Source: an uncultured Pelagibacteraceae bacterium
GTDB taxonomy: Bacteria; Pseudomonadota; Alphaproteobacteria; Pelagibacterales; Pelagibacteraceae
Length of the DNA stretch: 39,927 nucleotides
Direction of reading: 5' to 3'
Assembly (NCBI GenBank): GCA_902564785.1
Contig: CACFCI010000009.1
Coordinates: forward strand, 1-39,927
Below are positions 10,367 through 22,862 of the stretch, in pieces. The position numbers were made by a program, and so were the translations under genes. The first letter of the stretch is position 1; each line of letters begins with the position of its first letter. Below the pieces are notes generated by a model that saw only the letters and a list, made by a program, of their open reading frames with translations, was not told the origin of the DNA and made no database searches.

Positions 10367-13285
10367 ATGTCTTCATCAAAAAATCTTGATTTCGAAAAAA
10401 CTTCATTTTTAAATAAATCTAATAGTGGATTTATAGAAGAAATGTATTTAAAGTTTGTGAATAAAGATGCTGATCTTCCAGAAAGTTGGGCAAATTATTT
10501 TGAGGGCATTGGAGAAGAATTAAATGTAATAGCAAAAGAAATTAATGGTCCATCATGGGGACCTACTAAAAAAAAAATCGATATTGATGAATTACAAAAA
10601 AAAATAGAAGAACAAGATAAAAATGATTTTAATAATGTCAAATTAGACACTTCAGAAAAATTTAATTTTCAATTACTTGCTGACTCAAATAAAGATTCTA
10701 TCAGTGCTGTAGCATTAATTAGAGCATATAGACTAAGAGGACATTTATTAGCAGATCTTGATCCTTTAGAAATGAGAAAGTCAGAGTATCTAGATGAACT
10801 CCATCCAGATTTTTATGGTTTTAAAAAAGAAAACTACGATAAGAAAATTTTTCTCAATGGGGTAATTAATCGTAAGCATGCAAACATAAAAGAAATACTT
10901 AAGTTTATGAAGAAGACTTATTGTGGAAAAATAGGTTATGAGTTTATGCATATTTCAAATCCAGTTGAAAGAAAGTGGTTTAGAGACAGAATAGAGCAAG
11001 ATAAAAATGCACTTCAATTTACAAAAAATGGTAAAGAGGCAATTTTAAATAAATTAGTACAGGCAGAAGGATTTGAGAAATTTTTAGCCACTAAGTATGT
11101 GGGAACTAAAAGGTTTGGTTTAGATGGTGGTGAAAGTTTAATTCCCGCTCTTGAACAAATAATAAAAATTGGTGGTCAAAATAATATTAAAGAAGTTAAA
11201 ATAGGTATGTCTCATAGAGGTAGACTAAATGTTTTAGCAAATGTTTTGCAAAAATCTTATAAAAGAATTTTCAATGAATTTGCTGGTGAGTTTAGTTCAG
11301 ATGCTGAGGATGGTGCCGGTGATGTAAAATATCATCTCGGAGCATCATCAGATAGAGAGTTTGATGGAAATTCAGTTCATGTAAGTTTAACAGATAACCC
11401 CTCTCACTTAGAGGCTGTAAATCCAGTAGTTTTAGGACAGACAAGAGCTAAACAATTTTTCCACAAAGATAGAGAGAGAAATAAAGTTATACCTATTCTA
11501 ATTCATGGAGATGCAGCTTTTGCTGGTCAAGGAGTTGTAGCAGAATGTTTTGCAATGTCAGGATTGCCAGGCCATAATACTGGTGGAACAATTCACATTA
11601 TCGTAAATAATCAAATTGGATTTACTACTAGCCCGAGATTTGCTAGGTCCTCACCTTATCCATCTGATGTTGCAAAAATGGTAGAGGCGCCGATCCTTCA
11701 TGTTAATGGAGATGATCCAGAAGCAGTTGTTTATGCGACCAGAATAGCATCAGAATTTCGATTAAAATTTAACAGAGATGTAGTGGTAGATTTAATTTGT
11801 TATAGAAGATTTGGACATAATGAAGGAGATGAGCCTTCATTTACCCAACCCCTAATGTATAAAAAAATTAGATCACACCCTAGTGTTTATAAAATTTATG
11901 GAAGTAAACTTGTAAATGAAAACTCTATAACGCAAGAATTATTAAATAAAAACGTAAAATCATTTAAAGATTTGCTTGATGAACAATATAAAAGCGCAAA
12001 AGATTATAAACCTAAAATAGAATGGTTCGAGGGAACATGGTCAAGATATAAACCCGAAAGAGGTAAAGATAAAAGGGGTATAACAGGTTACGAGGAAAAT
12101 AAATTAAAAATAATTTCAGATAAAATAAATGTTATTCCTGAAGAAAAAAATATTCACAAGACTATCTCTAAAATATTTAATGCCAGAAAAGAAAGTATTG
12201 AAAAAGGTGCTAGAATCGATTGGTCTTCAGCAGAGGCTTTAGCGTTTGGATCTCTTCTGGAAGAGGGATATCCAGTAAGACTTGTAGGACAAGATTCTGG
12301 AAGAGGGACATTCAGTCAACGACATTCTGTGTTGAGAAATCAGATAGATAATTCTAGGTATGTACCATTAAATAATATTTCAAATAATCAAAAACAATTT
12401 GAAATTGTTGATAGTTTTTTATCTGAGCTTGCTGTTCTAGGATTTGAATATGGTTACAGTCTTGTAGAACCAAATACTCTTACTATTTGGGAGGCACAAT
12501 TTGGTGATTTTGCAAACGGTGCTCAAGTAGTAATTGATCAATTTATTGCATCTGGTGAGAGAAAATGGAATAGAGCATCTGGTATAGTAATGTTATTGCC
12601 TCATGGATATGAAGGTCAAGGACCAGAGCATTCATCGGCAAGACTGGAAAGATTTTTACAATTATGCTCAAATGATAATATGCAAGTAATGAATTGTACA
12701 ACTCCAGCAAATTATTTTCACGCTTTAAGACGACAAATGCATAGGAGTTTCAGAAAGCCACTAGTCATAATGACACCTAAATCACTATTACGGAATAAAT
12801 ATTGTGTTTCAAATTTAGAGGATTTTAACAAAAAAAATTCTTTTCATAGAGTATTGTGGGATCATGCTATTGATCCTAAGTCTAAAGGATTTATTAAACT
12901 CAAAGAAAGTTCAAAGATTAAAAAAGTAATTCTTTGTTCTGGAAAAGTATATTTTGATTTATTGGATGCCAGAGAAAAGCTCAAAAGAGATGATGTAGTT
13001 ATGTATAGAATTGAACAATTGTATCCATTTCCAGCAAAGGCTTTAGTTAATGAATTAAAACCATATGTTAAAAATGCTGATTTCTTCTGGTGCCAAGAAG
13101 AACCAAAAAATATGGGTGCTTGGTTTTCAGTAAGAGATTATATCCAATGGACATTAGATACTTTAAAGGCTAATAATAATAGTATTTCTTATATAGGAAG
13201 AAGCCCAGACGCAACTCCTGCAACAGGATATGCCAAAAGGCATAATTCTCAACAACAAGAAATAATTAAAGAGGTGTTTGATTAA
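10367..13285 (+). CDS. sucA: 2-oxoglutarate dehydrogenase E1 component
   Basis: Thiamine-diphosphate-dependent decarboxylase of the 2-oxoglutarate dehydrogenase complex. At 972 residues it has the E1o N-terminal segment ([12 protein letters not shown], then PESWANYF) that mediates complex assembly. The TPP/Mg motif GDAAFAGQG is at 381-389, ending with NNQIGFTT downstream, and the C-terminal transketolase-like half contains [13 protein letters not shown]. The homodimeric E1o form is distinct from two-subunit E1p. An AG-rich tract about 20 bases upstream of the ATG is too far for a standard ribosome site. sucB follows after 5 bases. Confidence 0.97.
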   Translation: MSSSKNLDFEKTSFLNKSNSGFIEEMYLKFVNKDADLPESWANYFEGIGEELNVIAKEINGPSWGPTKKKIDIDELQKKIEEQDKNDFNNVKLDTSEKFNFQLLADSNKDSISAVALIRAYRLRGHLLADLDPLEMRKSEYLDELHPDFYGFKKENYDKKIFLNGVINRKHANIKEILKFMKKTYCGKIGYEFMHISNPVERKWFRDRIEQDKNALQFTKNGKEAILNKLVQAEGFEKFLATKYVGTKRFGLDGGESLIPALEQIIKIGGQNNIKEVKIGMSHRGRLNVLANVLQKSYKRIFNEFAGEFSSDAEDGAGDVKYHLGASSDREFDGNSVHVSLTDNPSHLEAVNPVVLGQTRAKQFFHKDRERNKVIPILIHGDAAFAGQGVVAECFAMSGLPGHNTGGTIHIIVNNQIGFTTSPRFARSSPYPSDVAKMVEAPILHVNGDDPEAVVYATRIASEFRLKFNRDVVVDLICYRRFGHNEGDEPSFTQPLMYKKIRSHPSVYKIYGSKLVNENSITQELLNKNVKSFKDLLDEQYKSAKDYKPKIEWFEGTWSRYKPERGKDKRGITGYEENKLKIISDKINVIPEEKNIHKTISKIFNARKESIEKGARIDWSSAEALAFGSLLEEGYPVRLVGQDSGRGTFSQRHSVLRNQIDNSRYVPLNNISNNQKQFEIVDSFLSELAVLGFEYGYSLVEPNTLTIWEAQFGDFANGAQVVIDQFIASGERKWNRASGIVMLLPHGYEGQGPEHSSARLERFLQLCSNDNMQVMNCTTPANYFHALRRQMHRSFRKPLVIMTPKSLLRNKYCVSNLEDFNKKNSFHRVLWDHAIDPKSKGFIKLKESSKIKKVILCSGKVYFDLLDAREKLKRDDVVMYRIEQLYPFPAKALVNELKPYVKNADFFWCQEEPKNMGAWFSVRDYIQWTLDTLKANNNSISYIGRSPDATPATGYAKRHNSQQQEIIKEVFD

Positions 13286-13290
13286 TTATA

Positions 13291-14589
13291 ATGAGTGAAA
13301 AAATTGTAGTTCCAGTTCTTGGTGAAAGTATAACAGAAGCCACTGTTGCAAAATGGCTAAAAAACCCAGGTGACGCAGTTGAAGCAGATGAACCAATTGT
13401 AGAACTAGAGACAGATAAAGTAAATTTAGAAGTGCCATCTCCAATTTCTGGAGTGTTAACTGAGATAAATTCGCAAGATGGATCTGTTGTTGAAGTAGGA
13501 GCATTATTGGGTTCTGTATCAGCAAATGGTAGAGCAGTTAAATCTGTACCAATAAAAAGAGAACAAATAAAGAAAGAGGAAACTGTCCCTTCAGAGAGCA
13601 ATGTAATAAAGTTAGATGCTAATAAAAAAGAACCAAAAATATTTGAAGAAAAAGAAACCAATAAATCTAAAGTAAAACCTTTGGTTTTAACAGAGGAAGT
13701 TAAATCAGAAGTTGCTCCAAAAAGAGATATAAATCCAACTATGTCTCCAGCAGTGAGAAAAATCGTTGTTGAAAACAATATTGATATTAATTCAATTCAA
13801 GGCTCAGGAAAAGATGGAAGAGTTTTAAAAGGAGATTTAATAAGTTTGATGGGAGCAAATCCAAAACCATCTGAAAGAAAAATTCAATATGGAGAAGAAG
13901 AACGAATTAAAATGACTAGGCTAAGACAAACCATTGCGAAAAGATTAAAGCAAGCTCAAGAGAATGCAGCTCTTTTAACAACATTTAACGAAGTTGATAT
14001 GAGCAGTGTAATGGAAATGAGGAAAGAAAATCAAGAGGATTTTCAATCTCGTTATGGAATAAAATTAGGATTTATGTCTTTCTTCGTAAAAGCATGTGTA
14101 GTCGCTCTAAAAAATTTCCCTGCAGTGAATGCTGAAATAGATGGTGACGAAATTATCTACAAAAACTATTATAATATTAGTTTTGCTGTTGGAACAGACA
14201 AAGGTTTAGTTGTTCCAGTTTTAAAAAATGCAGATGAATTATCTTTTGCTGATATAGAAAAAAATATTAAAGAAATTTCAGAAAAAGCGCGAGATGGAAA
14301 GCTAACCATTGAAGATCTTCAGGGAGGAACATTTACAATAAGTAATGGAGGTGTGTATGGGTCTATGCTTTCAACTCCAATACTAAATTTACCTCAATCT
14401 GGTGTTTTAGGAATGCATAATATAGTAGAAAGACCTGTTGTTATCGAAGGTGAAATTAAAATAAGACCAATTATGTATTTAGCATTATCATATGATCACA
14501 GAATTATTGATGGGAAAGAATCTGTATCTTTCCTTAAAATGATTAAAGAAAACTTAGAAGACCCTAGAAGGTTGTTTTTAGATATTTAA
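13291..14589 (+). CDS. sucB: 2-oxoglutarate dehydrogenase E2 (dihydrolipoyl succinyltransferase)
   Basis: Forms the core of the complex and transfers the succinyl group to CoA. The domains in order are: a lipoyl domain (about 1-77) with the lipoylated Lys43 in [12 protein letters not shown]; a Lys/Glu/Pro-containing linker; a peripheral-subunit-binding domain (about 150-186, starting [14 protein letters not shown]); and a catalytic domain with [10 protein letters not shown], giving His403 and Asp407. There is one lipoyl domain, as is usual for SucB. Its stop abuts the lpdA start, so E2 and E3 are coupled. Confidence 0.96.
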   Translation: MSEKIVVPVLGESITEATVAKWLKNPGDAVEADEPIVELETDKVNLEVPSPISGVLTEINSQDGSVVEVGALLGSVSANGRAVKSVPIKREQIKKEETVPSESNVIKLDANKKEPKIFEEKETNKSKVKPLVLTEEVKSEVAPKRDINPTMSPAVRKIVVENNIDINSIQGSGKDGRVLKGDLISLMGANPKPSERKIQYGEEERIKMTRLRQTIAKRLKQAQENAALLTTFNEVDMSSVMEMRKENQEDFQSRYGIKLGFMSFFVKACVVALKNFPAVNAEIDGDEIIYKNYYNISFAVGTDKGLVVPVLKNADELSFADIEKNIKEISEKARDGKLTIEDLQGGTFTISNGGVYGSMLSTPILNLPQSGVLGMHNIVERPVVIEGEIKIRPIMYLALSYDHRIIDGKESVSFLKMIKENLEDPRRLFLDI

Positions 14590-15990
14590 ATGTCAGAAAA
14601 ATTTCAAGCTGCAGTTATTGGAGGTGGACCTGGTGGTTATGTGTGCGCGATAAGACTTGCTCAACTAGGATTAAAAACAGCCTGTATAGAGTCTAGAGGT
14701 TCTTTGGGAGGTACTTGTTTAAATATCGGTTGTATCCCTTCCAAAAGCTTACTAAATCTATCTGAAGAATTTCATAAAGTTAAAAGCTTAGCAAATAAAG
14801 GTATTGAGGTTGGTGAAGTAAAATTAAATTTAAACAAAATGATGAAGAGCAAAGATAAAGCTGTAACAGTTCTTACAAAAGGTGTCGAATTTCTTTTGAA
14901 AAAAAATAAAGTTAGTTATTTCAAAGGACATGGAAGTTTTAAATCTAAAAATGAAATTTTAATAAAGGATGATAAAAATAAAGAAACTATCATCCAAACA
15001 GAAAAAACAGTTATTGCAACAGGATCAGTTCCAGTTTCGTTACCAGGAATAGAAATAGATGAGAAAATAATTGTTTCGTCAACAGGTGCTTTAAAATTAG
15101 AGAAAGTACCCCAAAAAATGGTGGTTGTAGGAGGAGGCTATATAGGATTGGAGATGGGATCAGTATGGTCAAGACTTGGAGCTGAGGTTCAAGTTGTTGA
15201 ATTTTTAGATCATATTACTCCCGGAATGGATAAAGAAATCTCTTCAGAATTTATGAAAATTTTAAAAAAACAGGGAATGAAATTTAATATGCAAAATAAA
15301 GTAGAAACAATTAAAAAAAAAGCAGCGGGAGCAGTGGTTTCTACAGTAGATAAAGATGGTAATAAAAATAATTTAGAATGTGATGTTGTTTTAATTTCTG
15401 TTGGTAGAAAACCCAATACAGATGGTTTAAATTTGGAGTCCTTAGGAATAGATCTTGATGAAAAAAATAGAATTAAAACTGACAAAAGTTTTAAGACAAA
15501 CGTTGAAAATATTTATGCAATAGGTGATGTAATTGTCGGTCCAATGCTTGCACATAAAGCAGAGGATGAAGGTATAGCAGTTGCAGAAAATATAGTTGGT
15601 CAATCTGGACATGTAAATTACGATACAATCCCAGGAGTTATTTATACGACACCAGAAGTAGCATCAATCGGTAAAACTGAGGAACAATTAAAAGAATTAA
15701 ATAAAAAATATAAAGTAGGGAAATTTTCTTTTATGGCCAATTCAAGAGCTAAGGCTATAGATGATGCGGAGGGTTTTGTTAAAATTTTAGCTGATGAGCA
15801 AACCGATAAAGTATTAGGTGCACATATAATAGGGCCTCATGCAGGAGAATTAATTGCAGAGATTGGCGTTGCAATGGAATTTGGTGCAAGTTCAGAAGAT
15901 ATAGCCCGAACTTGTCATGCTCATCCAACTTTTTCTGAAGCAGTTAAAGAAGCTGCTTTATCAGTAGATAAAAGAGCAATACACTCTTAA
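14590..15990 (+). CDS. lpdA: Dihydrolipoyl dehydrogenase (E3)
   Basis: FAD enzyme that reoxidises lipoyl groups of the 2-oxoglutarate dehydrogenase complex and passes electrons to NAD. The FAD motif GGGPGGYVCA is at 11-20, and the redox disulfide is Cys43/Cys48 in GGTCLNIGC. The NAD-binding motif is GGGYIGLEMGS, and the C-terminal CHAHPTFSE supplies the His445-Glu450 pair. The 466-residue length is typical. It ends the sdh-suc block; a T run follows the stop but no stem is visible, so read-through into priA is possible. Confidence 0.97.
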   Translation: MSEKFQAAVIGGGPGGYVCAIRLAQLGLKTACIESRGSLGGTCLNIGCIPSKSLLNLSEEFHKVKSLANKGIEVGEVKLNLNKMMKSKDKAVTVLTKGVEFLLKKNKVSYFKGHGSFKSKNEILIKDDKNKETIIQTEKTVIATGSVPVSLPGIEIDEKIIVSSTGALKLEKVPQKMVVVGGGYIGLEMGSVWSRLGAEVQVVEFLDHITPGMDKEISSEFMKILKKQGMKFNMQNKVETIKKKAAGAVVSTVDKDGNKNNLECDVVLISVGRKPNTDGLNLESLGIDLDEKNRIKTDKSFKTNVENIYAIGDVIVGPMLAHKAEDEGIAVAENIVGQSGHVNYDTIPGVIYTTPEVASIGKTEEQLKELNKKYKVGKFSFMANSRAKAIDDAEGFVKILADEQTDKVLGAHIIGPHAGELIAEIGVAMEFGASSEDIARTCHAHPTFSEAVKEAALSVDKRAIHS

Positions 15991-16012
15991 TTTTTTTTCA
16001 TATTATAAAAAT

Positions 16013-17968
16013 ATGAAATATCCGATTCTTGTACCAAATATTTTTAATCATCCATTTACTTATGAAAGTAGTTTAAATCTAAAAGTTGGTGATTATGTAA
16101 TGGTACCTTTTGGAAAATCAAAAATTACCGGTGTTGTTTGGGACGAATTTGAAAAAAATAATAATAAAAATTTTAAGACTAAAAATGTAATCAAAAAATT
16201 AGACGTTACTCCGTTAAAAAAAAATACAATAAATTTTTTAAATTGGTTTGCAGAATATAATCTTATCCCAAAGGGTATGGCATTAAAGTTAGTGCTCTTA
16301 AGTAGTAACGTGGTAGAGAACAAAGAAACTCCACTTTATCAAATATTTGATAGTAGAATTAAACAAAACTTAATCAAGCTATCTAGTGATCAAAATAAAT
16401 CTCTAAAAAAAATGAATGTTTCAAATAAAAAATTTAGAGTTCATGTTTTACAAGGCACAACTGGATCAGGAAAAACTTTAGTTTATTTTGAAGCGTTAAA
16501 ACCACTGATTGAGAAAGGTTTTCAAGGATTAATTTTATTACCAGAAATAGGTCTAACCAGTCAGTTTGAGCAAAAATTTTTAGAATATTTTAGTTTCAAA
16601 CCTGCAGTTTGGCATTCAGGTATTTCAAAAAAAAAGAAAGAATTAATTTGGAGTGGTGTTTCTAACGGTAAAATAAAAATAATTATTGGTGCAAGGTCTT
16701 CATTATTCTTACCATTTAAAAAATTAGGAATGATAATTGTTGATGAGGAACATGATCAATCATTTAAACAAGATGAAGGTTTAACCTACAATGCTCGTGA
16801 TATGGCAATTTCTAGAGCATCTTTTGAAAACATTCCAATCAATTTGATTACCGCTGTTCCTTCTATAGAAACTTTTGAAAATATTAAAAAAGGTAAATAC
16901 GAGGTTTCGAGATTAAATGAAAGATATCAAAACGCAGCATTACCAAATTATGAAATTATTAATTTAAATAATACAAAACTTGAAAAACAATCATGGCTAT
17001 CAAATAAAATTATTGAAAAAGTTAATTTACATTTGGAAAAAAAAGATCAAGTTTTGTTTTTTTTAAATAGAAGAGGTTTTTCTCCAAATGCTTTATGCAA
17101 TAAGTGTTTTACAAGTTTTAAATGTCCAAATTGTAGTATCAATTTAGTTTATCATAAAAATAAAAATTACTTATTATGCCATTATTGTGGATACAAATCT
17201 GATCTTAAAAGAAATTGTACAAAAGAAGGTAATTGTGAATTTATTTTTAGTGGTCCTGGTGTGGAAAGAATTTCAGAAGAGGTAAAAAGAAAATTTCCTG
17301 GAAAAAAAATAGAGATTTTTTCAAGTGACACAATGAATAAAAAAGATTCTAAAGAAAAAATAGATAAAATTATTAATAATGAAACGCATATTTTAGTTGG
17401 AACCCAATTAATTTCAAAAGGTTTTCATTTTCCAAGTTTAAATTGTATTGTAGTTGTTGATATTGATCTTTCATCTCAAGGACATGATTTAAGAGGTGCA
17501 GAAAAAAACTTGCAGCTTTATCATCAACTTTCAGGACGTGCAGGAAGAACTGGAAAACCAGCAACCGTATATTTCCAAACCTATGAAAATAATACTAAGA
17601 TGATTTCAGAAATTACAAGTAAAAATCCAGATATTTTTTTAGAAAGAGAACTGCAGATAAGAAAAAAAAATAAATTACCTCCATTTCAGAGGTTTATTTC
17701 TTTAATCTTAACGGGAGATAATGAAATTAAATTAGAAAAAGAAGCTATTAATTTTAAAAATTTTATTGAAAACAAAATAGAGGGAAAAATATTAGGTCCA
17801 GTGAATGCTCCATTATTTAGATTAAAAAGAAAATTTAGAATTAGATTTTTAATTAGAGGCTTAAAATCTATGAAACTACAGAGTTCTCTTGCAAAAATTA
17901 TTCCAAAATATAAATTTTCTTCTGGAATAAAACTTTCAGTTGATGTTGATCCAATTAACTTCAATTAA
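16013..17968 (+). CDS. priA: Primosomal replication protein N' (PriA helicase)
   Basis: Restarts replication at stalled forks by loading the replicative helicase. The domains in order are: an N-terminal DNA-binding region (about 1-105); a helicase core with Walker A GTTGSGKT (148-155) and DEEH (244-247); a zinc-binding insert with eight cysteines (362, 365, 371, 374, 389, 392, 402, 408); and a C-terminal helicase lobe with GTQLISKG and HQLSGRAGR. At 651 residues it is shorter than E. coli PriA (about 730). The last cysteine pair is spaced CTKEGNC instead of the usual CPxC. It starts 22 bases after lpdA. Confidence 0.93.
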   Translation: MKYPILVPNIFNHPFTYESSLNLKVGDYVMVPFGKSKITGVVWDEFEKNNNKNFKTKNVIKKLDVTPLKKNTINFLNWFAEYNLIPKGMALKLVLLSSNVVENKETPLYQIFDSRIKQNLIKLSSDQNKSLKKMNVSNKKFRVHVLQGTTGSGKTLVYFEALKPLIEKGFQGLILLPEIGLTSQFEQKFLEYFSFKPAVWHSGISKKKKELIWSGVSNGKIKIIIGARSSLFLPFKKLGMIIVDEEHDQSFKQDEGLTYNARDMAISRASFENIPINLITAVPSIETFENIKKGKYEVSRLNERYQNAALPNYEIINLNNTKLEKQSWLSNKIIEKVNLHLEKKDQVLFFLNRRGFSPNALCNKCFTSFKCPNCSINLVYHKNKNYLLCHYCGYKSDLKRNCTKEGNCEFIFSGPGVERISEEVKRKFPGKKIEIFSSDTMNKKDSKEKIDKIINNETHILVGTQLISKGFHFPSLNCIVVVDIDLSSQGHDLRGAEKNLQLYHQLSGRAGRTGKPATVYFQTYENNTKMISEITSKNPDIFLERELQIRKKNKLPPFQRFISLILTGDNEIKLEKEAINFKNFIENKIEGKILGPVNAPLFRLKRKFRIRFLIRGLKSMKLQSSLAKIIPKYKFSSGIKLSVDVDPINFN

Positions 17969-17972
17969 CCTT

Positions 17973-17990
17973 AAAAAAGAGGCCTTTTTT
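17973..17990 (+). terminator. Weak terminator-like hairpin after priA
   Basis: Five bases after the priA stop, AAAAAAG (17973-17979) can pair perfectly with CTTTTTT (17984-17990) around an AGGC tetraloop, ending in a T tract. The stem has only one G-C pair, so it would be a poor intrinsic terminator alone. The AGGCC in it can also pair with GGCCT at 18034-18038, giving an alternative longer-range fold of the atp leader. Confidence 0.3.
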
Positions 17991-18003
17991 ACGAATCCGC
18001 TAC

Positions 18004-18032
18004 TTGAAGACATAAGGGTCATATGCTATTCA
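18004..18032 (+). promoter_or_regulatory. Candidate promoter of the atp operon
   Basis: TTGAAG (18004-18009), a 17-base spacer and an extended -10 element TGC-TATTCA (TG at 18024-18025, hexamer 18027-18032) lie about 45 bases before atpH. Matches to the sigma-70 consensus are partial (4/6 and 3/6 plus the TG), so this is a weak call. It is the only plausible promoter I see in the 108-base gap. Transcription would start near 18039. Confidence 0.3.
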
Positions 18033-18058
18033 GGGCCTGATTTTTAAATAATCTTCAA
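18004..18058 (+). repeat. Nested inverted repeats in the atpH leader
   Basis: TTGAAGA (18004-18010) and TCTTCAA (18052-18058) are perfect 7-base inverted arms 41 bases apart. Between them lie TCAGGGCCTGA (18030-18040), an 11-base dyad around a central G, and the palindrome CATATG (18020-18025). The outer arms could form an RNA stem just before the ribosome site AGAGGA of atpH; the inner dyad looks more like a DNA operator, because its loop would be too small for an RNA hairpin. No family is recognised. Confidence 0.4.
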
Positions 18059-18076
18059 CATTATAGAGGAACCAAG

Positions 18077-18634
18077 TTGAGTAAAGACACCGGATTTTCA
18101 ATAACTTCAGCTGAAAGGTATTCTCTTGCGCTTTTTGAACTTTCAGAGGAAAACAGTCTTTTAAGTCAGATCGAAGATCAGTCTTCATCAATTCTTAATT
18201 TAATTGAGCAAAGTGAGGATTTTTCTAATTTGATTAAAGATCCAACTACAAGCCAAGAAGATTTACTAAAAGTAGTCAATACAATCTCTGAAAATAATAA
18301 ATTTGAGTCTTTATTTAAAAATTTTTTAAGTTTCTTAATTCAAAAAAGGCGTTTCTTTTTTATTGAGCGTATCCTGAAAAGCTTTATTGAAATTTGTTCA
18401 AGAAAAAGGGGTGAACTTAAGGCAGAATTAAAATCAGCAAAACAATTATCTAATGAAGAAATTGCAAAAATTACAGAGGAGTTAACAAAAAATTTTAGCT
18501 CAAAAATAAAATTAAACTACAAACATGACGAAAGTTTAATAGGAGGTTTGGTAGTACAAGTAGGAAGTACTATGGTCGATACCTCAATTAAAAATAAATT
18601 ACAACAAATCGAAAATAGAATGATAGAGGCATAA
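18077..18634 (+). CDS. atpH: F1 ATP synthase delta subunit
   Basis: Links the F1 head to the peripheral stalk of ATP synthase. The 185-residue protein has the OSCP/delta pattern: an N-terminal helical bundle starting ITSAERYSLALFELSEE, a central FLSFLIQKRRFFFIERIL helix, and the C-terminal signature DESLIGGLVVQVGSTMVDTS. The start is TTG, supported by AGAGGA six bases upstream (18065-18070). It opens an atpHAGDC operon; its stop abuts the atpA start. The F0 genes are not in this window, as in many alphaproteobacteria where F0 and F1 operons are separate. Confidence 0.94.
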   Translation: MSKDTGFSITSAERYSLALFELSEENSLLSQIEDQSSSILNLIEQSEDFSNLIKDPTTSQEDLLKVVNTISENNKFESLFKNFLSFLIQKRRFFFIERILKSFIEICSRKRGELKAELKSAKQLSNEEIAKITEELTKNFSSKIKLNYKHDESLIGGLVVQVGSTMVDTSIKNKLQQIENRMIEA

Positions 18635-20170
18635 ATGGAAATTAATCCTTCAGAAGTTACAAAAATACTAAAAGAACAAATTAAAAATTTTGGTGATAAA
18701 GCAGAAGTCACAGAAGTTGGTCAAGTTTTATCAGTTGGAGACGGTATTGCTAGGATTTATGGTTTGGATAATGTTCAAGCTGGTGAAATGGTAGAGTTTG
18801 CAGATGGTTCAAAAGGTATGGCTCTAAACTTAGAAAGTGAAAATGTTGGTGTCGTAATTTTTGGTGATGACAGAAATGTTAAAGAAGGGGATGTAGTAAA
18901 AAGAACCGGTAATATTGTTGATACTCCAGTTGGAAAAGAATTATTAGGAAGAGTAGTGGATGGTTTAGGTAATCCTATTGATGGAAAAGGACCATTAGAT
19001 AAAGGAATTAAAAAAAGCAGGGTTGAAGTAAAAGCTCCTGGTATTATTCCACGACAATCAGTAAGTGAACCAATGCAAACTGGTCTTAAATCAATTGATA
19101 GTCTAGTTCCGATAGGAAGAGGGCAAAGGGAATTAATTATCGGTGATAGACAAACTGGTAAAACAGCAGTTGCAGTAGATGCAATTATTAATCAAAAAAA
19201 AATTAATGAATCTGGTGATGAAAAACAAAAACTGTATTGTATATACGTTGCAGTTGGACAAAAAAGATCAACAGTAAGACAAATTCAAAAAACATTAGAA
19301 GAAGCTGGAGCTATGGAGTACACAACAATCGTTGCTGCTACTGCATCTGACTCTGCTCCTTTACAATTCTTAGCACCATATACAGGTTGTACTATGGGTG
19401 AGTATTTTAGAGATAATGGAATGCATGCGTTAATAATTTATGATGATTTGTCTAAACAAGCAGTTGCTTATAGACAAATGTCATTGCTATTAAGAAGACC
19501 GCCGGGACGTGAGGCTTATCCTGGAGATGTATTTTATCTTCATAGTAGATTACTTGAAAGAGCAGCTAAATTAAGTGATGAACATGGTGGTGGATCACTT
19601 ACAGCACTGCCAATTATTGAAACACAAGGTGGAGACGTATCTGCGTTCATTCCAACTAACGTTATTTCAATCACAGACGGACAAATTTTCCTTGAAACAG
19701 AGCTATTTAACCAAGGTATAAGACCTGCAATTAACGTAGGTTTATCAGTGTCTAGGGTTGGTTCATCAGCTCAAACAAAAGCGATGAAAAAAGTTTCTGG
19801 TTCAATGAAATTAGAGCTAGCACAATACAGAGAAATGGCAGCTTTTGCTCAATTTGGATCTGATTTAGATGCATCTACTCAGCAACTTTTGAATAGAGGC
19901 TCTAAACTAACTGAACTTTTAAAACAAAAACAATATTCACCCATGACTGTTGCAGAACAAGTTATTTCAGTATTTTGTGGAGTAAAAGGTTATCTGGATG
20001 ATATTGATTTAAAAGACGTTTCTGAATTTGAGAGCAAGATTATTGAAAAATGTAAATCAGATAAGCCTGAAATTATAGACTCAATTTTAAATTCAGGAAA
20101 ACTTGAGGAAGATAAAGAAAAATTACTTGTTGAGGTAATCACTCAATTAAAAGGAAATTTTAAATCTTAA
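18635..20170 (+). CDS. atpA: F1 ATP synthase alpha subunit
   Basis: Non-catalytic nucleotide-binding subunit of the F1 hexamer. The 511-residue protein has a beta-barrel domain (about 25-95), Walker A GDRQTGKT at 170-177, and the family signature [17 protein letters not shown], which contains the arginine finger. The N-terminal [14 protein letters not shown] helix contacts delta. It follows atpH without a gap and precedes atpG by 6 bases. Confidence 0.98.
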   Translation: MEINPSEVTKILKEQIKNFGDKAEVTEVGQVLSVGDGIARIYGLDNVQAGEMVEFADGSKGMALNLESENVGVVIFGDDRNVKEGDVVKRTGNIVDTPVGKELLGRVVDGLGNPIDGKGPLDKGIKKSRVEVKAPGIIPRQSVSEPMQTGLKSIDSLVPIGRGQRELIIGDRQTGKTAVAVDAIINQKKINESGDEKQKLYCIYVAVGQKRSTVRQIQKTLEEAGAMEYTTIVAATASDSAPLQFLAPYTGCTMGEYFRDNGMHALIIYDDLSKQAVAYRQMSLLLRRPPGREAYPGDVFYLHSRLLERAAKLSDEHGGGSLTALPIIETQGGDVSAFIPTNVISITDGQIFLETELFNQGIRPAINVGLSVSRVGSSAQTKAMKKVSGSMKLELAQYREMAAFAQFGSDLDASTQQLLNRGSKLTELLKQKQYSPMTVAEQVISVFCGVKGYLDDIDLKDVSEFESKIIEKCKSDKPEIIDSILNSGKLEEDKEKLLVEVITQLKGNFKS

Positions 20171-20176
20171 TAATTT

Positions 20177-22469
<2,293 letters not shown>

Positions 22470-22470
<1 letters not shown>

Positions 22471-22862
22471 TGAGCGAAGAGTTTAAAGTTGAGATTGTAA
22501 ATCCTGAAAAATCTTTTTTAGTAAAAGATGATGTTTCAGAAGTTGTGGTCCCTGCTTTTGAAGGAGAGATGGGAATATTGAAGGATCATATTTCTATTAT
22601 TTCCTTTTTGAAACCCGGGATAATTAAGATTTTATCTAAATCAGGAGATGAAAATTACTATGTTGAAGATGGAATCGTTGAGTTTAAAAATAACAATCTA
22701 TCTATTTTAACAAGTACAATTTTTAATCTTGCTGATATGGATAAATCAAAGCAACAAGATTTACTTAAAGAGGCAGAAGAAGAGGCTAATAAAACCGATA
22801 TTAATGATCAATCTAAATATCTAGCAGATCAAAAAGTTGAAGTTTTAAAAACTCTAAATTAA
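22470..22862 (+). CDS. atpC: F1 ATP synthase epsilon subunit
   Basis: Small subunit coupling gamma to the c-ring and able to inhibit ATP hydrolysis. The 130 residues form the N-terminal beta-sandwich (FKVEIVNPEKSFLVKDDVSEVVVPAFEGEMGIL...) and a shorter C-terminal helical part (DMDKSKQQDLLKEAEEEANK). Last gene of the atp operon. Its 3' end overlaps the convergent rppH by 9 bases, leaving no room for a separate terminator. Confidence 0.94.

Noticed and set aside
13266..13778. Open frame of 170 codons on the minus strand
   Set aside because: Antisense to the lipoyl and linker region of sucB; its Ser/Thr/Phe-rich translation is the usual shadow of a Lys/Glu-rich gene.
15991..16012. T-rich run after lpdA as a terminator
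   Set aside because: There are eight or so Ts but no stem upstream of them, so an intrinsic terminator cannot be supported.
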